Part shown: positions 46,435-51,567 of the stretch, piece by piece
How positions within the stretch are numbered: position 1 is the first letter of the stretch
Layout: the number at the start of each line of letters is the position of its first letter
From: Candidatus Gastranaerophilales bacterium
GTDB taxonomy: Bacteria; Cyanobacteriota; Vampirovibrionia; Gastranaerophilales; Gastranaerophilaceae
NCBI GenBank assembly: GCA_947588785.1
Contig: CANPZN010000004.1
Span: 1-51,567 of the forward strand
DNA length: 51,567 nt
Direction: 5' to 3'
Position numbers and translations under genes: made by a program
The notes under the pieces: model-generated
Seen by the model: the letters and a program-made list of their open reading frames with translations, nothing else
What the model was told of the DNA's origin: nothing
Databases searched by the model: none

Positions 46435-47883
46435 TTATACTCTTCCGTATATGTCTTCTAACCGTTCGATATCATTTTCATCAAGTATATCACCTTGTTG
46501 AACTTCTATAATTTTTACTTCTTCTGAACTTAAATTTTGTAATGAATGAATTTCTTTGACATCAATATCTATGCTTTCGCCCGGAAGTAAAGTATATTTC
46601 TTTTGTCCTTTTATTATTGTTGCTTGTCCTTCAAGTACAATCCAGTGTTCACTTCGGTGGTTATGTTTTTGTAAGCTTAATTTTGAATTAGGATATACCG
46701 TTATACATTTTGTCAAAAAACCTGATCCGTTTTCAAGAACTGTATAATAGCCCCAAGGTCTTATAACCGTTTTATGAATTTCTTTTGCTTGAACATTTTT
46801 ACCGTTTAATTTTTTATAGATATTTTTTATTCCGGTTTCTATATTATTTTTTCCGCAAACCAATATTGCATCTTCTGTTTCAACAACAACCGTATCATTT
46901 AATCCTATTGTTGCTAAAAGTTTTGAAGTTGAATATATTAGCGAATTTTTAGAACCTATATCTATTACTTTTCCTGAAAAATAATTGCCTCTTGTATCTT
47001 TATTTGCAAGTTCATATATTGCATCCCAAGAGCCTATATCTTTCCATCTTATATTAAACGGTATGGTGACTAATTTCTTTGTTTTTTCCATAACAGCATA
47101 ATCTATTGATATTTCGGGTAATTTTTCATATATTGCCAGATCTATTGAAGGGATATTTGTTTTTATTTTTGTATTATAAAGTGTTTCATATATTTTAGGT
47201 GCATATTTCTTTAATTCATTCATATATGTTTCTGCCGTAAACATATATATTCCTGAGTTTTGATATATTTTACCTCTTAATATATTTTTTTGTTCTTTTG
47301 TTTTTGCTTTTTCAATAAAATTAACAGCTTTTAATGCATCAATTTCTATTTCTGAAATTTTGGGATTTTTTCTTGCTTTTAAGTATCCGTAATTTTCATT
47401 AATTGATTCTGTTTCCGTTCCAAATGAAACTATATATCCTTCTTTTGCCAGATTTATACCTTTTTCAATAAGATTTGCAAATAATTCTCTGTTTTCTATT
47501 ATATGATCACAAGGTGAAACTATAATGACAGGTGATTCGGAAGAAGATTTATTTATATCTTCAATATGTTTTACTGCCAGTGTAATAGAAGGTGCGGTAT
47601 TTCTGCTTACAGGCTCGGTAATCATTGTATAATCGTTATTTCTGCAAAATTTTTCTTTCATTTTATTTAACTGGGTTTTTATTGCAGAAGCATGTTTTAC
47701 GTTTGTTGTAGTAATGATGTTTTTATCATCAGTTACAGAGGCAAGTCTTAAAAATGTTTTTATGAAAAGTGTTTCTTTATCATTATCCAATTTAAATATT
47801 TGTTTTGGATACATTTCTCTTGATAACGGCCATAATCGACTTCCGGCTCCGCCTGCTAATATTACCGAATATAAAACTGACAT
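46435..47883 (-). CDS. manC: Mannose-1-phosphate guanylyltransferase / mannose-6-phosphate isomerase
   Basis: 482 residues, the long bifunctional type. N-terminal nucleotidyltransferase signature LAGGAGSRLWPLSREMYPKQ (10-29), VSPCDHII near 118 and WKDIGSWDA near 278. The C-terminal cupin domain has RPWGYYTVLENG, KLSLQKHNHRSEHWIVLEG and PGESIDI. It supplies GDP-mannose for surface polysaccharide. Linked to dxr by a zero-base junction, although the pathways are unrelated. Confidence 0.94.
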   Translation of the reverse strand: MSVLYSVILAGGAGSRLWPLSREMYPKQIFKLDNDKETLFIKTFLRLASVTDDKNIITTTNVKHASAIKTQLNKMKEKFCRNNDYTMITEPVSRNTAPSITLAVKHIEDINKSSSESPVIIVSPCDHIIENRELFANLIEKGINLAKEGYIVSFGTETESINENYGYLKARKNPKISEIEIDALKAVNFIEKAKTKEQKNILRGKIYQNSGIYMFTAETYMNELKKYAPKIYETLYNTKIKTNIPSIDLAIYEKLPEISIDYAVMEKTKKLVTIPFNIRWKDIGSWDAIYELANKDTRGNYFSGKVIDIGSKNSLIYSTSKLLATIGLNDTVVVETEDAILVCGKNNIETGIKNIYKKLNGKNVQAKEIHKTVIRPWGYYTVLENGSGFLTKCITVYPNSKLSLQKHNHRSEHWIVLEGQATIIKGQKKYTLLPGESIDIDVKEIHSLQNLSSEEVKIIEVQQGDILDENDIERLEDIYGRV

Positions 47884-47979
47884 ATATTTCCCCTATTTTT
47901 CTTATTATACAATAAATTCAATCAATTTTGAAATTGTAAATATATGTTCAAAATTAAAACTAAATTGTATAATTATTAT

Positions 47980-49110
47980 ATGAAAAATTATAAGACGGTA
48001 ATATCAATGATGTCAGGGACTTCTCTGGATTCTATAGATGCATGTCTTCTTAATATTTATGAAGATTTAACTTTTGATATTATTGGAAATTATTCTTTAG
48101 CATATCCTAAAACAGTAAAATTGAAATTATTTGACCTGGCTAATAATAACGGTTCAGTTTCTGATGTATGTTTTATGAATTTTGTTGTCGGAAATTTATT
48201 TGCCGATTGTGCAAATAATTTGTTAAAAAAAGTTCATTATAAAAATGAAAATATAGATTTTATATCTTCACATGGACAGACTATTTATCATATTCCAAAA
48301 GAAATAAGTATTGATTCTGTTAAAACTAAATCAACACTTCAAATTGGGGATATTTCCGTAATTTCTCATAAAACAGGAATTTTGACAGTAGGTGATTTTA
48401 GAACTAAAGATATGGCGGCAAATGGTCAAGGGGCTCCTTTAGTTCCTTTTGCTGATAAAATAATTTTTGGTTTGGGAAAAAATAGGTTAATTCAAAATAT
48501 TGGCGGTATATCTAATGTAACGCTACTTGCTGATAATTGTGATATTTTTGCTTTTGATAACGGCCCTGGCAATATGCTTATTGATTATTTTACTGACAAG
48601 TTATTTCATTTACCTTTTGACAGGAACGGAGATATTGCGTTAAAAGGAAAAGTAGATTCTATTTGGCTGGAAAAACTTATGACAGAACCTTATTATTCAA
48701 TAAAACCTCCAAAAACTACTGGGAGAGAGCTATTTAACAGTAAATATGCCGAAAATATTTTTCTTTCAGCTCCTTCTGATCCTTGTAATGTAATTGCAAC
48801 AATTACTGCCTTAACGGCAAAAGTAATTGCAGATTCATATAAAAACTTTATTTTCCCTAAAACTTATGTAGATGAAGTGGTTTTGGGCGGCGGTGGTGCA
48901 TACAATCTTGCTATTATTAAATTTTTAAAGGAATTTCTTCATAATAATATCCATGTTAAAACTCATGAAGATTATAATATTCCGAATAAATTAAAAGAAT
49001 GTATTGCTTTTGCATACTTAGGATATTTTACTTTAAATAAAAAATCAAACAACATACCATCAGCAACAGGTGCTGACTGTCCTGTTGTTATGGGTAAAAT
49101 TTCATTTTGA
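47980..49110 (+). CDS. anmK: Anhydro-N-acetylmuramic acid kinase
   Basis: 376 residues from the ATG at 47980, chosen because the family starts close to MSGTSLD (here MKNYKTVISMMSGTSLDSID); an in-frame ATG 12 codons earlier has no better ribosome-binding site. Other motifs: SSHGQTIYH near 93, GDFRTKDMAANGQGAPLVPF near 130, NIGGISNVT near 165, DNGPGNMLID near 185 and VLGGGGAYN near 295. It phosphorylates and hydrolyses anhydro-MurNAc in peptidoglycan recycling. It lies head-to-head with manC and tail-to-tail with dapB, 3 bases apart. Confidence 0.94.
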   Translation: MKNYKTVISMMSGTSLDSIDACLLNIYEDLTFDIIGNYSLAYPKTVKLKLFDLANNNGSVSDVCFMNFVVGNLFADCANNLLKKVHYKNENIDFISSHGQTIYHIPKEISIDSVKTKSTLQIGDISVISHKTGILTVGDFRTKDMAANGQGAPLVPFADKIIFGLGKNRLIQNIGGISNVTLLADNCDIFAFDNGPGNMLIDYFTDKLFHLPFDRNGDIALKGKVDSIWLEKLMTEPYYSIKPPKTTGRELFNSKYAENIFLSAPSDPCNVIATITALTAKVIADSYKNFIFPKTYVDEVVLGGGGAYNLAIIKFLKEFLHNNIHVKTHEDYNIPNKLKECIAFAYLGYFTLNKKSNNIPSATGADCPVVMGKISF

Positions 49111-49113
49111 TTT

Positions 49114-49908
49114 TTACATTATATTATCTAATCCGTATATAAATTCATTATGTTCATTTATATATCTAACGGCAAGTAAAACACCGGCCATATAACATGA
49201 TCTTTCCATTGTATGATGTGAAAGTTTAAAAATTTGCCCTGAAGCTCCAAATATAACTTCTTGAGAAGCAATATAACCCGGCATTCTGACTGAATGAATA
49301 TGTATATTAGAATTTGAAACTCCGCCTCTTGAACCTTGAATTATCTCTTTTTCACTACAATTCCCGAGTGAAAAATTTGAATTGACTTCAGACATTAATT
49401 GTGCTGTTTTTATTGCAGTTCCTGACGGTGCATCTTTTTTTTGATTGTGGTGTAATTCGATTATTTCCGCATTATTAAAATATTTTGCAGCTTGTTTTGC
49501 AAACATCATTAATAATACTGCACCAGTAGAAAAATTTGGGGCTATTAAACAACCGGTATTATTATGTTTTGACATTTCTTTTAATTCTGTTATATCTTTT
49601 TCCTGCAAACCGGTTGTTCCTATTACTGATTTTACTTTGTTATTTATGTAAAGTTTAACGTGATTTAAAATTTCATTCGGTTGTGTAAAATCAATTATTA
49701 CATCAGGTTTTTTTGTTTTAATTGCTTGTTCTAAGCCGGATTCAACGTAAATTCCGCATTCTTTTCCGTTTATTTCTTTACCTATATCATAGCCTTCACC
49801 TTTTATATCAATGGCAGAAACTAATTCTGTATCTTCTGCTTCCAATACGGCTTTTACAACTTCTTTCCCCATTTTCCCGAGTGCACCGGCTACTGCTATT
49901 TTGATCAT
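49114..49908 (-). CDS. dapB: 4-hydroxy-tetrahydrodipicolinate reductase
   Basis: 264 residues. Cofactor loop VAGALGKMGKEVV (6-18), VIDFTQPNEI near 76, GTTGL near 98, APNFSTGAVLLM near 123 and the substrate motif ELHHNQKKDAPSGTA near 152-166 with both catalytic His and Lys. It produces tetrahydrodipicolinate for DAP and lysine; lysA lies 11 kb away. GGAGAAAAT precedes the ATG. Divergent from the small gene at 50061. Confidence 0.95.
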   Translation of the reverse strand: MIKIAVAGALGKMGKEVVKAVLEAEDTELVSAIDIKGEGYDIGKEINGKECGIYVESGLEQAIKTKKPDVIIDFTQPNEILNHVKLYINNKVKSVIGTTGLQEKDITELKEMSKHNNTGCLIAPNFSTGAVLLMMFAKQAAKYFNNAEIIELHHNQKKDAPSGTAIKTAQLMSEVNSNFSLGNCSEKEIIQGSRGGVSNSNIHIHSVRMPGYIASQEVIFGASGQIFKLSHHTMERSCYMAGVLLAVRYINEHNEFIYGLDNIM

Positions 49909-50060
49909 TTATTTTCTCCTGTTTTCCTTCTTCTATTTTATCATAACTGTTTATACTTCCTTTTATACTATTTGTTAATAAATATTTAAAATATTTTTTT
50001 ATTCTTGATATAAATAGGAAAATATGTTAGTATAATATCAAAATAAATTGTGAGGTGTAT

Positions 50061-50288
50061 ATGCAAGAAAAAAAAATAATCGAAATTGACAAAATCGAAA
50101 ATAAAATTCAGTCAGTAGGCATTGATTTAAGTATTTTAAATAGTCTTGTAAATTTCCTTAATTACGGAATAGAAGACGGATCTGAATTCAATAATGCCGA
50201 TATCGCTAATCTGGCTATTCAAATTAGCAGAATGACTAAATCAATAATTTCTAAATATGATACTATTGAACAAATACTTGATATTTAA
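50061..50288 (+). CDS. Small hypothetical protein (75 aa)
   Basis: 75 residues from the ATG at 50061, preferred to a GTG two codons earlier because GAGG (50052-50055) sits five bases before the ATG. Acidic, helical, with regular hydrophobic spacing (IDLSILNSLVNFLNYGIEDG, then NLAIQISRMTKSIISKYDTIE), so probably a small helical bundle or dimer. No family recognised. An AT-rich region with TTGATA and TATAAT boxes lies upstream. Confidence 0.55.
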   Translation: MQEKKIIEIDKIENKIQSVGIDLSILNSLVNFLNYGIEDGSEFNNADIANLAIQISRMTKSIISKYDTIEQILDI

Positions 50289-50377
50289 TATTTATCCTTA
50301 TATCTCTAAATTATTGTTGACCTTTCTTTACTAATTTATTACTATATTAACAATAGTTTGTGATCTGCTTTATTGTA

Positions 50378-50415
50378 GTGATATGCTTCAATAAGGTTGC
50401 AAAATAGGATTAAAT
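50378..50415 (+). repeat. Possible dispersed repeat, copy E (diverged)
   Basis: AAGGTTGCAAAATAGGATTA with a preceding GTGATATGCTTCAAT resembles copy D (AAGGTTGTGATATTAGGTTA). The match is weaker than A-D; it ends just before the ribosome-binding site of the next gene. Confidence 0.3.
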
Positions 50416-50428
50416 ATAGGAGGAGTAT

Positions 50429-50686
50429 ATGACACAGCCTTTTAATCAGGCTAGTCAAATAAAAAAAAGACTGGCTGTTTTAGTTTTCTTGAAAGCTACT
50501 ACTGCACCACTAGTTTTATATGTCGATGATCCAATTGCATTATATGATGAATTATCTATGATCTTAAAATTAAATTCTCAAGTCGGTAAATTAATAGAAA
50601 AAAATACTTTAGGGCCTATTAAAAAGGTTTGTATTCAATCAACACAAATTTGTGCAATCGCTCTTCAAGAAGAACAATATATGTAG
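50429..50686 (+). CDS. Small hypothetical protein (85 aa)
   Basis: 85 residues with a near-consensus ribosome-binding site (ATAGGAGGAGTAT). The sequence (KKRLAVLVFLKATTAPLVLY, YDELSMILKLNSQVGKLIE) is amphipathic, with two Cys near 68 and 74 (VCIQSTQIC). It looks like a short folded cytoplasmic protein with two beta strands and a helix. I do not recognise it. Followed by the G10A10/C9 region. Confidence 0.6.
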   Translation: MTQPFNQASQIKKRLAVLVFLKATTAPLVLYVDDPIALYDELSMILKLNSQVGKLIEKNTLGPIKKVCIQSTQICAIALQEEQYM

Positions 50687-50968
50687 TTTATTTGAATAAA
50701 TTTCTATGCTAACTTGTATGAGTTGTGAATGGCGTTTTTTGTAGTGGTGGAGGAGAGTAGTGATCAGTAGTGTTTGTAAGATTGTGTACTGGGGGGGGGG
50801 AAAAAAAAAACAACCTTTGTAAGAGGAAATAGCGAATGTAAGACGAAGTTGAACGAGCCAACTACCCCCCCCCATGTATGAAAAGCAATTTTAATACGCA
50901 ACGCCCGAAGTAAACTTCATTCCTTTTATCCCCCTACCATCATAGAAAAGGAAACTTAAGATTCTACA
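50687..50968. other. 282-base intergenic region with G10A10 and C9 tracts
   Basis: No ORF of note. Holds G10 (50791-50800), A10 (50801-50810) and C9 (50865-50873), and a short palindrome GAAGTAAACTTC (50907-50918). It is visibly richer in G and C than the intergenic sequence elsewhere in the window. Confidence 0.5.
50791..50873. repeat. Inverted pair of homopolymer tracts (G10A10 ... C9)
   Basis: G10 at 50791-50800 followed by A10, and C9 at 50865-50873 64 bases after G10. Flanks are similar when inverted: TGTACT before G10 and CATACAT before G9 on the other strand. The G and C runs could pair in RNA. Confidence 0.7.
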
Positions 50969-51567
50969 CTATTTCATATCTATTAGTATTTTGACTGTGT
51001 CTTTTATTAATCCGTAAGACCATTTTAATATTAAATAACCACCTAATATCCCTATTAAAGAATCTAAGTATATTATGTTTAAATATTTTCCTGCCGTTAA
51101 TGCAATAATTGCAAATATTGATGTAAGTGCATCAGCCAATATATGATAATATGCAGCTTTAAAATTATAATCTTTACACTTAAAATCAGATTCTTTTATA
51201 TGCTCACAATTATTGCAATGATGATGTTCATGTCCTTCATGTTTACAATTTTTATATTCCATTATTATTATGCATATTGTATTTACAATTAACCCTATTA
51301 TTGCTACTATAATTGCTTCGTCAAAATGAATCTGAACAGGATTAAAAAATCTTTTAACAGCTTCTAATATTATCCAGCCGCCTGTTAAACCTAAAAATAT
51401 TGAACTCGTATATGCAGATAAAGTCCCTATTTTTTCAGTCCCGTTTTTGAATAATGAGGAATTTTTTAATCGTCTTGTTAAAACATATGCTATATAAGTG
51501 AGTCCTAAAGCTAAAGCATGAGTACCCATATGATACCCATCTGCTAATAATGCCATTGAATTAGTTT
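50969..51567 (-). CDS. dmeF: DmeF-like cation diffusion facilitator (5' end outside window)
   Basis: Partial: the visible 198 residues begin TNSMALLADGYHMGTHALAL; the frame is open to the window edge, so the N-terminus is missing. Four membrane segments are visible. CDF metal-site residues are in LLADGYHMGTH (D-x-x-x-H) and ILADALTSIFAI (D-x-x-x-A/D). A His/Cys-rich loop HEGHEHHHCNNC lies between the two halves. The YHMGTH motif and ending KDTVKILIDMK are typical of DmeF Co2+/Ni2+ exporters rather than CzcD/ZitB. It expels divalent metal by proton exchange. Confidence 0.85.
   Translation of the reverse strand, partial: TNSMALLADGYHMGTHALALGLTYIAYVLTRRLKNSSLFKNGTEKIGTLSAYTSSIFLGLTGGWIILEAVKRFFNPVQIHFDEAIIVAIIGLIVNTICIIIMEYKNCKHEGHEHHHCNNCEHIKESDFKCKDYNFKAAYYHILADALTSIFAIIALTAGKYLNIIYLDSLIGILGGYLILKWSYGLIKDTVKILIDMK

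Noticed and set aside
50791-50873. G10...C9 pair as ends of an insertion sequence
   Set aside because: The 64 bases between carry no transposase and there is no target-site duplication; kept as a repeat only.

Overview
The window is low-GC DNA (roughly 30% GC by eye) from a diderm, apparently flagellated bacterium. The gene set is: LPS transport (lptB plus an LptF/G permease), two-partner secretion with haemagglutinin-type exoproteins, flagellar hook/export genes, meso-DAP/lysine genes (dapB, lysA), the non-mevalonate isoprenoid gene dxr, an RNase E/G with a low-complexity basic tail, a phycobilisome-lyase-type HEAT protein, and a YvcK-like protein with an N-terminal membrane anchor. The combination best suits a non-photosynthetic cyanobacterial relative (Vampirovibrionia/Gastranaerophilales type). 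That is an inference from gene content; no rRNA or other marker gene is present.

Layout. 1-1265 (minus): yvcK-like (runs off the edge) and pxpA. 1529-3448 (plus): fliJ, a FliK-like protein, a hook/rod protein. 3515-5100: a GNAT-like protein and a LUD protein, convergent. 5208-9424 (minus): a compact, translationally coupled cassette of a TupA-like ATP-grasp, a 55-residue Cys/Gly-rich peptide, a radical SAM/SPASM protein and an asparagine-synthetase homologue that has lost its glutaminase cysteine. I read this as a ribosomal peptide (RiPP) pathway and as the most interesting object here. 9633-10905: a small secreted protein with a likely frameshifted tail, and a beta-carbonic anhydrase. 11264-16978: a 1904-residue protein of unknown function, followed by a small exported protein. 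17384-26780: one TpsB transporter and three paralogous TpsA exoproteins. 26895-28655: exported TPR protein. 28925-34434: engB, a small membrane protein, RNase E/G, a TIGR03960-type radical SAM protein and a small protein. 34512-38644 (minus): lysA-dacA-aldolase-gcvPB in transcription order. 38731-40607: a secreted protein, a zinc-ribbon protein, a UbiA-type prenyltransferase. 40921-44769 (plus): HEAT protein, lptB, lptF/G, phosphodiester glycosidase. 44846-47883 (minus): manC-dxr-aroQ. 47980 onward: anmK, dapB, two small conserved-looking proteins and a DmeF-like metal exporter (runs off the edge).

Three structural themes cut across the genes. (1) Poly-G/C tracts of 8-10 bases, rare by chance in such AT-rich DNA, occur within the ATP-grasp gene of the RiPP cassette and in two intergenic spots, suggesting phase variation. 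(2) A degenerate dispersed repeat built around GGTTGCGACA occurs at least three times exactly and about three more times approximately; one copy lies inside the TIGR03960 coding sequence. (3) Three genes (9633, 31756, dacA/aldolase) show reading-frame breaks near A-rich stretches, two of them in A6-A10 runs. These could be slippage, programmed frameshifting or assembly errors.

No rRNA, tRNA, CRISPR array or insertion sequence was seen.
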